Both the position numbers and the translations under genes were made by a program. This document shows, in pieces, positions 1-7,044 of a stretch of DNA of 7,847 nucleotides. Every line of letters begins with the position of its first letter. Positions within the stretch are counted from its first letter, which is position 1. The notes beneath the pieces are model-generated. The model did no database searches. It saw nothing but the letters and a program-made list of their open reading frames with translations, and was not told the DNA's origin. This DNA comes from Nitrospirota bacterium (GTDB lineage: Bacteria; Nitrospirota; Nitrospiria; Nitrospirales; UBA8639). The stretch spans positions 1-7,847 of the forward strand of contig QIMB01000343.1 of assembly GCA_003233615.1 (NCBI GenBank), in the 5' to 3' direction.

Positions 1-514
1 ACAACGTCTCTACTGTATCTTCTTCGTCAATCTCGACGGCTTTCTGACAAATAATCGGGCCTTCATCCACACCTTCAGTGACAAAGTGGACCGAGCAGCC
101 ACTGACTTTGGCGCCCCACTCAAGCGCCTGTTTTTGGGCATTCAACCCTGGAAACGCAGGAAGGAGGGAGGGATGAATGTTCAGCATCTTTGAAGGAAAC
201 ATGCGAATCAACACTGGCGTCACAATCCGCATATAGCCAGCTAAGACAACGCATTCGACGCCATGTTCTTGAAGCACTGTTCCAACAGCCCTATCATAGG
301 CTTCTCGTGGGTTGTCTTCTTTGGCAAAAGGCTTTGCATCGACAAAAACCGTTGGAATACCTCGTTCCTTCGCGCGTTCTAAACCTACCGCCGTGGCTTT
401 ATTACTCAGGACAATCTTGACTGCGGCATCAAGTGCTCCTTCCTGAATCGCATCGAGGATCGCTACGAGATTTGATCCACGGCCTGAAATCAAGACTCCT
501 AATGCTAGCGCCAT
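1..514 (-). CDS. purN: Phosphoribosylglycinamide formyltransferase PurN, C-terminus outside window
   Basis: PurN transfers the formyl group of 10-formyltetrahydrofolate to GAR, giving FGAR, the third step of cytoplasmic de novo purine synthesis. The visible 171 residues begin MALALGVLISGRGSN, with the phosphate-binding GRGSN loop at residues 11-15. They include LNIHPSLLPAFPG at 111-123 and the HFVTEGVDEGP segment at 143-153. N112, H114 and D150 match the catalytic Asn106, His108 and Asp144 of E. coli PurN at a constant offset of six. The family is usually 190-220 residues, so some 30-45 C-terminal residues lie beyond the left edge. The ATG is the only sensible start because an in-frame TGA sits two codons upstream. 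An AGGA overlapping the purM stop is a possible, slightly distant ribosome site. The gene starts 12 bp after purM, the same purM-purN order as in E. coli, and is probably co-transcribed with it. Confidence 0.97.
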   Translation of the reverse strand, partial: MALALGVLISGRGSNLVAILDAIQEGALDAAVKIVLSNKATAVGLERAKERGIPTVFVDAKPFAKEDNPREAYDRAVGTVLQEHGVECVVLAGYMRIVTPVLIRMFPSKMLNIHPSLLPAFPGLNAQKQALEWGAKVSGCSVHFVTEGVDEGPIICQKAVEIDEEDTVETL

Positions 515-526
515 TCTTCACACATC

Positions 527-1564
527 CTAATTTGAATATGTGAGTTTGGTATCGGACGAAGAACAGGACCTAATTTCTCCAATCGCCCATCCGGCCAACC
601 CCTGTTCTTGAATGACCGCTAAGATATTTGCGGCTTCATCAGAAGGAGCCACAACGATGAGGCCTATACCCATATTAAACACTCTAAACATTTCTTCTTG
701 ATCAATGTTTCCTGCTTGTTGGATAACAGTGAAAATAGATGGGGTCGTCCAACTCATTCGGGCAATCTCCACCCCACAACCTTCGGGAAGAATACGTGGA
801 AGATTCCCAGTGATGCCCCCTCCTGTAATATGCGCCAAGCCATGCAGCTGACTCTTCCCTAATAAGGCTTTTACCAATTTTACATATATCGTTGTTGGCC
901 GAAGCAGCGCGTCCCCGAGCAACTCCGATACGTCCGGCACCTGCGTGTCGGGAGTCCAGCCTTGTTCTTCAAACAACACACGTCTCGCCAATGAATAGCC
1001 ATTGCTATGCAGGCCACTTGAGGCCACTCCGATCACCACATCCCCTTGCTGAATGCGTTCTTTCCCTAACATTGCTGATCGCTCAACCACGCCGACGGCA
1101 AAACCGGCCAGGTCATATTCACTCTCAGGATAACAAGAGGGCATTTCTGCCGTTTCTCCACCAATAAGGGCACATTCCGCTTGCCGACAGCCTTCAGCTA
1201 TTCCTTGAACAATGGCTTCTGCCACATCAATCTCTAAACGCCCCGTTGCAAAATAATCTAAGAAGAATAGCGGTTCCGCCCCGCTGACAAGAATATCGTT
1301 CACACACATGGCGACAAGATCAATCCCAATGGTGTTGTGGCGATTCATCATTCTGGCCAGTTTCACTTTTGTCCCTACCCCATCAGTGCCCGACACAAGA
1401 ATCGGTTCGCGATAGCGCTCTGACGGAAATCGAAACAAGCCTCCAAAACCTCCGATATCGCTCATCACTTCAGGACGAAAAGTCGAACGCACCAACGGAC
1501 CAATTCGTTTCACGAATTCGTCGCCCCGTTCAATATCAACACCTGCATCACGATACGTAGTCAT
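527..1564 (-). CDS. purM: Phosphoribosylformylglycinamidine cyclo-ligase (AIR synthetase) PurM
   Basis: PurM closes the imidazole ring: FGAM + ATP gives AIR + ADP + Pi, the fifth step of purine synthesis. The 345-residue product has the length of E. coli PurM. Visible family signatures are SGTDGVGTKVKLA (58-70), the acidic GIDLVAMCVNDIL (80-92), GGETAEMP (135-142), the glycine-rich VASSGLHSNGYSLAR (180-194) and HITGGGITGNLPRILP (245-260). The order fits an N-terminal AIRS ATP-binding half followed by the AIRS_C half, and no key block is missing. The start ATG lies 12 bp after the methyltransferase stop codon, behind a weak purine-rich AAAGAG stretch that may act as ribosome site. The gene sits between the RNA methyltransferase and purN on one strand with 12-bp gaps on both sides, so it is most likely translated from a shared operon mRNA. 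No separate promoter is apparent. Confidence 0.98.
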   Translation of the reverse strand: MTTYRDAGVDIERGDEFVKRIGPLVRSTFRPEVMSDIGGFGGLFRFPSERYREPILVSGTDGVGTKVKLARMMNRHNTIGIDLVAMCVNDILVSGAEPLFFLDYFATGRLEIDVAEAIVQGIAEGCRQAECALIGGETAEMPSCYPESEYDLAGFAVGVVERSAMLGKERIQQGDVVIGVASSGLHSNGYSLARRVLFEEQGWTPDTQVPDVSELLGDALLRPTTIYVKLVKALLGKSQLHGLAHITGGGITGNLPRILPEGCGVEIARMSWTTPSIFTVIQQAGNIDQEEMFRVFNMGIGLIVVAPSDEAANILAVIQEQGLAGWAIGEIRSCSSSDTKLTYSN

Positions 1565-1576
1565 GCTCTGCTCTTT

Positions 1577-2986
1577 CTATTCAGTCATGTTTTTTCGCGG
1601 CGAAGACACGACAAGTTCCACTAAGGTTTCCACATGCGCTGTCTGAGGAAACATATCAAACGGTTGCATTCGGCGAATCTCATAGCCCTTCTCACAAAAA
1701 GATTTCAGATCTCTGGCCAATGACGCAGCATCACACGAAATGTAGAACAATATAGGCACGTGCAGGGCCGTTAATTGCCTTATCACCGTTGGAGTGAGTC
1801 CCGTTCGTGGTGGATCCAGGAGAATAACATCGTAGGCCCCAGATTGCACAGTAAGAAGATAGGATTCGACAGAACTGATTCGCACTCGGCACCCGGAAAT
1901 TTTGTTCACACGTATCGACTCTCGAGCATCGTGGATGGCAAAGGGGTTACCTTCCACACAGGTCACAAGGGCACCCCGCATCGCGAGGATTAAACCTAAC
2001 GGACCTGTCCCCGCATACAGCTCCAAGATCCGTTTGCCCTTCACGTTGCCCAACCAATCCACGACTGTGCGACCCAACAATTGAAAGACGTCCCAATTGG
2101 CTTGCATAAACGATCGAAATCCCGTCTTGAGTCGCAATCCTCCGTAGTCTTCCCACACATGATCCGCGCCTCGTACTATCGGCTCTTGCCTTCGGTGACG
2201 TCTCGAATCATGTTCTGATGCACCTGCACATTCATAAATCCATCCTTTCACATTCGGAATGTCAGCACATGCATGAAACACACGCTCTATCTGTTCTTTG
2301 ATAATGGCTCGTCCTCCAAATACGAGCAGACAGCCCTTCTCCAATTGAGACCACCGAACTTCTACATGTTCTAACTTAAGACCATCTATCGCTATGGAAC
2401 GAAGTCCGGATCGGACACTATCAAGAACAATTCGGAAATCTTCGTCAACCAGAAAGCACGACTCTACCGGCAACAAATGTGTTGTCCTTGATTCAAAAAA
2501 CCCCAGAAATAATTCGTCATGTCCCCGCCCGATTCCCATACGAATAACCTGCCGGTACCCATAGGGCCTTGGAGAAGGGATAACAGGGGAAATGCTGACA
2601 TTGAAAAATTTCCCAACACGACGCAGAGTATCTTCTAGAATCAACCATTTTTGAGCCAGTTGTTCTTCGTATCGCACATGCTGCAATTGACAGCCACCAC
2701 ATCGCCCAACGAGGGGGCACACCGGATCTACCCGACTATCAGCAGACTCTTTCACGTCAAGTATCTTCCCCTGAATCACCCCTTTGCTTCGACTCAGCAC
2801 CTGCACCTGAACGGTTTCACCAGGAATACCCCCATCACACAACACGACTTGGCCATTCAGCCGTCCAAGACCAAAACCACCCGCGACCAGCTTTTCGATG
2901 TGAAGAAGATGAGACGATCCAGAGGGAAGCGGGTGAGAAGAAAGAGAAGACGTATGCGGTTTACTGTTCGGGTCGGAGTTGGACAT
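1577..2986 (-). CDS. rlmD: RumA/RlmD-family 23S rRNA (or tRNA) uracil-5 methyltransferase with TRAM domain and Fe-S cysteines
   Basis: This SAM-dependent enzyme makes 5-methyluridine in structured RNA. Of its 469 residues, about 25-85 look like a TRAM RNA-binding domain. C90, C96, C99 (CPLVGRCGGC) and C177 match the four [4Fe-4S] ligands of RlmD. FMQAN (293-297) carries the conserved Gln. ELYAGTGPLG (322-331) is the SAM loop, DPPRTGL (391-397) follows, C418 in YISCDAASLARDL is the expected nucleophile, and E453 in HVETL the expected catalytic base. The usual Pro two residues after the nucleophile is Ala here. Residues 1-25 are Ser/Pro-rich, and a basic, charged stretch occurs near 257-272. 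The ATG is fixed by an in-frame TGA directly upstream, and it lies inside the end of the ntrX reading frame. Family membership is firm. The target (U1939, U747 or tRNA U54, as in RlmD, RlmC/RlmCD or TrmA-type enzymes) cannot be settled by eye, so the symbol is provisional. Confidence 0.9.
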   Translation of the reverse strand: MSNSDPNSKPHTSSLSSHPLPSGSSHLLHIEKLVAGGFGLGRLNGQVVLCDGGIPGETVQVQVLSRSKGVIQGKILDVKESADSRVDPVCPLVGRCGGCQLQHVRYEEQLAQKWLILEDTLRRVGKFFNVSISPVIPSPRPYGYRQVIRMGIGRGHDELFLGFFESRTTHLLPVESCFLVDEDFRIVLDSVRSGLRSIAIDGLKLEHVEVRWSQLEKGCLLVFGGRAIIKEQIERVFHACADIPNVKGWIYECAGASEHDSRRHRRQEPIVRGADHVWEDYGGLRLKTGFRSFMQANWDVFQLLGRTVVDWLGNVKGKRILELYAGTGPLGLILAMRGALVTCVEGNPFAIHDARESIRVNKISGCRVRISSVESYLLTVQSGAYDVILLDPPRTGLTPTVIRQLTALHVPILFYISCDAASLARDLKSFCEKGYEIRRMQPFDMFPQTAHVETLVELVVSSPRKNMTE

Positions 2987-4334
2987 TCAGAAGTTTGATC
3001 TTTCTATGTAAATGGCTACGTTCGATTTGCAATTCATCAGCGGTCTTCGACACATTCCAATTGTTTTCTTTTAACTTTTGGGAAATAACTTCGCGTTCAA
3101 AGACATTGCGAGCTTCACGAAGAGAGGCATAGTTCGTCCCAACCGAGAACGTCTGCACACCAGTCGGAGCTCGACCTTGCAAAAACATTTCGACATCAGC
3201 AGCATCAATCACAGGTTTTGGCGCCATGATTAATAAACGCTCAATGAGATTGCGGAGTTCTCGTATATTTCCTGGCCAATCATGTCGTTGTAAGGCTGCA
3301 AGTCCCTGCGCATTGAACTCCTTGGGTTTCATCCCTTGTTCTTCAGAATGCATTTTGAGGAAATGTTGAGCCAGCTCTGGAATATCATCACGATGCTCTT
3401 TTAAGGTAGGGACCACGATAGGCAACACATTGAGTCGATAGTACAAATCTTCTCGGAAATTCCCGTTCCCTATTTCATCCACCAAATCCTTATTGGACGC
3501 AGCAATCACCCGAATATTGACATTCAACAATTTGGTTCCTCCCACGCGTGTAAATTGTTGCTCTTGTATCACGCGCAAGACTTTGGCTTGTGTCGCTAAG
3601 CTCATATCGCCGATTTCATCCAAAAACAATGTGCCCCCGTCAGCCAATTCAAACTTCCCTCGCTTCATTGACGTCGCCCCGGTAAAGGCTCCTTTTTCAT
3701 GACCAAACAATTCACTTTCAATCAAGGTCTCCGGGATTGCGGCACAATTAATCTCGACAAATGCACGATTCTGTCTGGGACTCTGTAAATGAATCGCACG
3801 CGCCACAAGTTCTTTGCCCGTCCCGTTGGGACCAGAAATTAACACTCGACTCGTCGCTGGAGCTGCCATGGCAATCATCTCACGAAGCCGATTCATCGAA
3901 GAAGAAGAACCAATCAATTGAAAACGCCGTTCAACCTGAATTCGGAGATTGATATTCTCTTCTTCCAGTTTTCTTTGGTGCAAGGCATTGCGCACTAAAA
4001 TGGTCACCTTTTCCAAATCCAATGGCTTTTCTAAATAATCATATGCGCCAAGCTTCGTGGCCTTTACTGCAGTTTCAATGGAACCATGACCAGACATCAT
4101 CACAACGAGAATGCCAGGAAACTGCGAACGCAGGCGCTTCAAGGCCTCCAATCCATCCATCTCAGGCATCCAAATATCCAGGATGACAAGATCAGGAGAA
4201 TCACTTCTCACAAGCTTCAGGCCTTCTTCCCCGTTTTTGGCGAGAATGACCTGATACCCTTCGTCTTCGAGAATGCGACCCAAGGCATCTAAAATGGCTG
4301 GTTCATCATCAACGATGCAAATTGTCTCTGCCAC
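2961..4334 (-). CDS. ntrX: NtrX-like sigma-54-dependent response regulator
   Basis: A cytoplasmic NtrC-type activator of 457 residues counted from the GTG. The receiver domain (about 3-118) has D9/D10, phospho-acceptor D53 (VILDIWMPEMDG), S81 and K103. The AAA+ domain (about 139-370) has Walker A GPNGTGKE (168-175), an intact sigma-54 contact loop GAFTGA (215-220), Walker B GTLFLDEIGD (234-243) and the NIRELRN sensor-II segment near 356. A Fis-type helix-turn-helix ends the protein (about 405-450). I chose GTG at 4334 over the in-frame ATG at 4361: GGAGG lies seven bases before the GTG, and the receiver fold begins at once (VAETICIVDDE). The nine extra residues from the ATG would be untypical. 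The sensor kinase just upstream is the obvious partner. The 3' end overlaps the methyltransferase start by 26 bp. NtrC or another NtrC-family subtype is possible, but the NtrY-like neighbour favours NtrX. Confidence 0.92.
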   Translation of the reverse strand: MAETICIVDDEPAILDALGRILEDEGYQVILAKNGEEGLKLVRSDSPDLVILDIWMPEMDGLEALKRLRSQFPGILVVMMSGHGSIETAVKATKLGAYDYLEKPLDLEKVTILVRNALHQRKLEEENINLRIQVERRFQLIGSSSSMNRLREMIAMAAPATSRVLISGPNGTGKELVARAIHLQSPRQNRAFVEINCAAIPETLIESELFGHEKGAFTGATSMKRGKFELADGGTLFLDEIGDMSLATQAKVLRVIQEQQFTRVGGTKLLNVNIRVIAASNKDLVDEIGNGNFREDLYYRLNVLPIVVPTLKEHRDDIPELAQHFLKMHSEEQGMKPKEFNAQGLAALQRHDWPGNIRELRNLIERLLIMAPKPVIDAADVEMFLQGRAPTGVQTFSVGTNYASLREARNVFEREVISQKLKENNWNVSKTADELQIERSHLHRKIKLLNVQLRPEQ

Positions 4335-4339
4335 TAGAG

Positions 4340-4347
4340 CTCCTCCA
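4340..4347 (-). promoter_or_regulatory. Strong Shine-Dalgarno that fixes the GTG start of ntrX
   Basis: On the minus strand the sequence reads TGGAGGAG, with GGAGG at 4346-4342, then seven bases and GTG at 4334. This is close to ideal spacing. It argues that the response regulator starts at GTG rather than at the in-frame ATG at 4361, which has no such motif in front. Confidence 0.8.
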
Positions 4348-4348
4348 T

Positions 4349-4369
4349 CAAGGATGTGCAATATCCTTG
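4349..4369 (-). repeat. Perfect 7-bp inverted repeat directly before the ntrX ribosome binding site
   Basis: The minus strand reads CAAGGAT, a seven-base loop, then ATCCTTG, a perfect stem that ends two bases before the GGAGG of ntrX. As RNA it could form a short hairpin next to the ribosome site. As DNA it could be an operator, or simply mark the 104-bp kinase-regulator spacer. No U-tract follows, so it is not a normal intrinsic terminator. The dyad is seen directly; its function is unknown. Confidence 0.45.
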
Positions 4370-4438
4370 TTCATCAATAATTTGACAGCTTCACGTATCC
4401 CGAGTACACAACCGTTCAGCCATAGACAGTCGTGTCGC

Positions 4439-6769
4439 TCACAAGGGTAAGTCAAACCGAAACACTGCACCTTGTGGATGATTATTTTCCGCATGAATTG
4501 CTCCATTGTGATCAGAAATAATTCGATGCACAATCGCTAATCCTAACCCCGTTCCTGTTCGTTTCTTTGAGAAATACGGGACAAATAATTTCTTGTGGTC
4601 GTCTGTTTGTATACCCATGCCATCATCAGCCACACGCACAACGGCCCGATGCCGCCGCCAATCAACTTCGGTCGTCACCCAAATCTTCCCTCGATCATCG
4701 ATAGCCTGAATAGCATTATCAAATAGATTCACGAAGACCCGACGCATCTGTTCTGGATCACAATTCAGATCAGGCAACTCTTCAGCGAGTTGAAGAATAA
4801 ACTCCACATCTCGATGTCCCCCCGTATAGAGAAGAAGTACTTTTTGAATAATATCATGAAGCGATTGCCGGGACATATTCGGCAATGGCATTCGGGCATA
4901 TTTCGAAAACTCATCGACCATGACTTTCAAGCTTGTGACTTCATTAATAATGACCTTCGTGGCTTGATCAAATATTTCTTCAAATCCTGTAGATTTCTCA
5001 TAAAACTTTTTTCGTAATCTCTGTGCAGATAATTGAATTGGTGTCAATGGGTTTTTGATTTCATGGGCAATTCGCTGTGCCACTTCCTGCCATGCAGCTG
5101 TTTTTTGGGCTTTAATGAATTCGGTCCTGTCCTCAAAAACAAACACAAAACCCAAGTCATGGCCCGCCTCATTTTGCATTCTGGAAATACTCAGACCTAA
5201 CGTTAAGAGTCGCCCATTCGGTGTCTCCATTTGGCCTTCCATCGACAAACTATCCGTTTGTTCAACCAACATTTGGTCATAGGCTTTCTGAAATAAATAG
5301 AGGTGGAACTGTTTAAAGGCTTCATAGACGGGTTGCCCACGTAATTCGTCTCCTCTCACTCCAAGAATACGCTCACCCGATGGATTAAACCGTGTCACGA
5401 CGCCCGCCATATCAATGGACAACACCCCCGCGGCTATCGTTTCCACGACCGCTTCTGTGTAGGCCCGACGCTGATCAATTTCTATATTCGATTGGAGCAG
5501 GGACAAATTCATTTCCTCCAAACGAGACTTATTCATTCGCAAGTCGGTTGTCATTCGATTAAATGATTGCACTAAGATACCAATTTCATCTGTCGCTTTC
5601 ACGTCAATGTGAATATCTAAATTACCTTGGGCAATCGCTTCGGTCCCTTCGGCCAAACGTTGGATAGGCACCGTAATCCCTCTGGCCACATAAAATCCAA
5701 ACCACGTCGCTCCAAATAAAATGAGCACCGTCACACCGGCCACAAAAAGATATGCTCCTCCCTTAATGGGATCTTTCATAGATTTAATCTGCCGATATTC
5801 ATCAAATTGTTTAGCAATGGCATCCATTTTTCGCAACAACGATTCGGGAACATAGGACGACACCACAACGACACCTCGCACATGCTCTGTTCGGCCACTG
5901 CCCTTGATCGGAGCAGCAGCACGAATCAATTTCCCAACCGGGGCTTCTTGTGCTGAGGAATACGCTTCCCCCTTATCCAATACCTGTAACACCAATTGCC
6001 CGACAGGAAGACTCAGTACGGCATCGGATAATGCTGGATCCATCATCCGAGCCAATGTTTCCAATTTAGTGGAAAACACTTCGACGCCAGCCAAATGATA
6101 TTCATGTTGCATTCTGGCCAGCATGGACTTTAGTAATTCACGATGTTCAGGCTTTAAAATATCTTCTCGAAAAATTTCTTTGCTTATTACCCGAGCGGTA
6201 TCTGACGCCAAGGATTCCCGTTCTTGTTGATAGAGATGTGCCACATCTTCTGAGTCTCGCAAGACATGCATCACTTGATCGCTAAACCAGACGTCAATGA
6301 CTTCACTAATGACCCCGCTCGCAACCAGTGCCAGCAGGACGGTCGGAATGAGCGCGAACCCGATAAACGATGCAACGAGTTTCGATCGAAATCCTGAACC
6401 CAATAAGCGGTTGCGTTTTTCAAAAAAAGCCCGAATTAAATTTCTGGAGAGTAAGAGCGTTAATGCCACCAGCCCCACGCCATCTAAGTAGACGAGAAAG
6501 AGCACTAACGCATAACTGGGACTGGGAAGAATGGAATCAGGTAGGAGCGGCCCCGAGAGACCATATCGCGCGTAATAAATTGTTAAGGCAATGCACGGCA
6601 GCAGTAAAACCAACACGATCCACACCGGAGCATAGTGACGCCGTCGACGTGTGAGCGCAGATTCTCTTGTATTGGATCGTGACGGCGTCGACTCAGTTGA
6701 AGCCGCTACGCGGGGAAATTTCGGAGATTCAGTGATATGTTCTGAAATAAGGCTCACAGAGCTTGCCAT
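4439..6769 (-). CDS. ntrY: NtrY-like membrane sensor histidine kinase (HAMP-PAS-HisKA-HATPase)
   Basis: An inner-membrane sensor kinase of 776 residues. A polar N-terminus of about 45 residues ending in RRRR precedes predicted membrane segments at about 48-66, 86-108 and 131-155. A region of about 180 residues (156-338), probably extracytoplasmic, leads to a fourth segment (339-361). HAMP (about 360-415), PAS (about 435-550), the dimerisation/phospho-acceptor helix with H569 in RIAHEIKNPLTP, and the ATPase domain follow. The latter shows N685 (NLFDNAIQAID), DDGMGI (715-720) and GTGLGLAIV (739-747). All catalytic boxes are intact, and the architecture and H-box fit NtrY, the partner of NtrX. 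Classical NtrY senses nitrogen or redox state in some bacteria; the signal here is unknown. An in-frame TGA two codons upstream bars a longer start. The ATG lacks a clear ribosome site. The response regulator begins 104 bp downstream. Confidence 0.92.
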   Translation of the reverse strand: MASSVSLISEHITESPKFPRVAASTESTPSRSNTRESALTRRRRHYAPVWIVLVLLLPCIALTIYYARYGLSGPLLPDSILPSPSYALVLFLVYLDGVGLVALTLLLSRNLIRAFFEKRNRLLGSGFRSKLVASFIGFALIPTVLLALVASGVISEVIDVWFSDQVMHVLRDSEDVAHLYQQERESLASDTARVISKEIFREDILKPEHRELLKSMLARMQHEYHLAGVEVFSTKLETLARMMDPALSDAVLSLPVGQLVLQVLDKGEAYSSAQEAPVGKLIRAAAPIKGSGRTEHVRGVVVVSSYVPESLLRKMDAIAKQFDEYRQIKSMKDPIKGGAYLFVAGVTVLILFGATWFGFYVARGITVPIQRLAEGTEAIAQGNLDIHIDVKATDEIGILVQSFNRMTTDLRMNKSRLEEMNLSLLQSNIEIDQRRAYTEAVVETIAAGVLSIDMAGVVTRFNPSGERILGVRGDELRGQPVYEAFKQFHLYLFQKAYDQMLVEQTDSLSMEGQMETPNGRLLTLGLSISRMQNEAGHDLGFVFVFEDRTEFIKAQKTAAWQEVAQRIAHEIKNPLTPIQLSAQRLRKKFYEKSTGFEEIFDQATKVIINEVTSLKVMVDEFSKYARMPLPNMSRQSLHDIIQKVLLLYTGGHRDVEFILQLAEELPDLNCDPEQMRRVFVNLFDNAIQAIDDRGKIWVTTEVDWRRHRAVVRVADDGMGIQTDDHKKLFVPYFSKKRTGTGLGLAIVHRIISDHNGAIHAENNHPQGAVFRFDLPL
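6635..6692. repeat. Pair of GTGACG-N-CGTCGAC repeats, 44 bp apart
   Basis: Two 14-base copies at 6635-6648 and 6679-6692 differ only at their seventh base (C or G). Each contains the palindrome GACG-N-CGTC, so the pair is both a direct repeat and a 9-bp inverted repeat. They lie in the 5' coding part of the kinase gene, in different reading frames: one spans RRRRH codons, the other STPS codons. Protein repetition therefore does not explain them. I found no third copy in the window. They could be an internal operator pair, a long-range mRNA stem, or chance. Confidence 0.5.
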
Positions 6770-7044
6770 GCGTCAAGAGACATCAAAAAATACAGCTGTA
6801 GAATCATTATTATCGAAGGCTGGGGACTTCGCAAGGCACAGGCAGAAAAATTTTCCTGACCCTATTGGCAGGTACCCTACGCAACCATCTATGAGACAAG
6901 AAGTAACGACTCAGGTATTGAAGTTGAAGCCTGCCGGCTATGCACATGTGGAATGATGATGCATGGTTGGCTCCTGCAAGCCTTCAGACTTCAGTCTATC
7001 CACTTGAGTAGTGACGAAACGAAGAAGAATTCGAACGATATCTG
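6770..7044. other. Intergenic region between the DUF1844 gene and the kinase gene
   Basis: No conserved protein is visible in these 275 bp. On the minus strand, in order, there is a short dyad AGACT-GA-AGTCT (6986-6997), an eight-codon ORF MHHHSTCA (6938-6964) with AGGAG six bases upstream (6971-6975), and a weak imperfect hairpin CCTGCC-AATA-GGGTCAGG (6855-6872). The hairpin is followed by AAAATTTTT, which might be a poor terminator for the DUF1844 transcript or an upstream promoter element. A candidate promoter for the kinase gene comes next. No tRNA-like fold or riboswitch core was recognised. Confidence 0.5.
6806..6834 (-). promoter_or_regulatory. Candidate sigma-70 promoter of the kinase-led operon
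   Basis: The minus strand shows TTGCGA (4/6 to the -35 consensus), a 17-base spacer and AATAAT (5/6 to the -10 consensus). A start near 6799 would give a leader of about 30 nt before the kinase ATG. An A/T-tract (6846-6854) lies upstream, where an UP element would be. The spacer contains the dyad CGAAG-N8-CTTCG (6814-6831). The assignment rests on consensus matching by eye only. I saw no convincing -24/-12 sigma-54 promoter. Confidence 0.35.

Noticed and set aside
4334..4348. Four-codon mini-ORF (MEEL) whose UAG overlaps the ntrX GTG by one base
   Set aside because: It consists mostly of the Shine-Dalgarno sequence itself and has no ribosome site of its own, so it is best explained as coincidence.
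4335..4361. Upstream ATG at 4361 as start of the response regulator
   Set aside because: It has no ribosome site, sits in the loop of the hairpin, and adds nine residues (MHILDGGAL) not expected before the receiver fold. The GTG at 4334 has an ideal GGAGG.
4350..4395. Internal promoter for ntrX (CTGTCA, 17 bases, GATATT)
   Set aside because: Only 8 of 12 consensus bases match and the -10 overlaps the hairpin, which is too weak to annotate.
4348..4533. Minus-strand 61-codon frame spanning the kinase 3' end and the kinase-regulator gap
   Set aside because: It mostly overlaps the conserved ATPase end of the kinase in another frame. No ribosome site or family signal is visible.
6846..6872. Imperfect hairpin plus AAAATTTTT as an intrinsic terminator for the DUF1844 transcript
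   Set aside because: The stem is short and bulged, and the T-tract is separated from it by four A residues. It was kept only as a note in the intergenic entry.
6986..6997. AGACT-TC-AGTCT dyad as a terminator or operator
   Set aside because: Five base pairs around two bases cannot form a stable RNA hairpin, and no T-tract follows.
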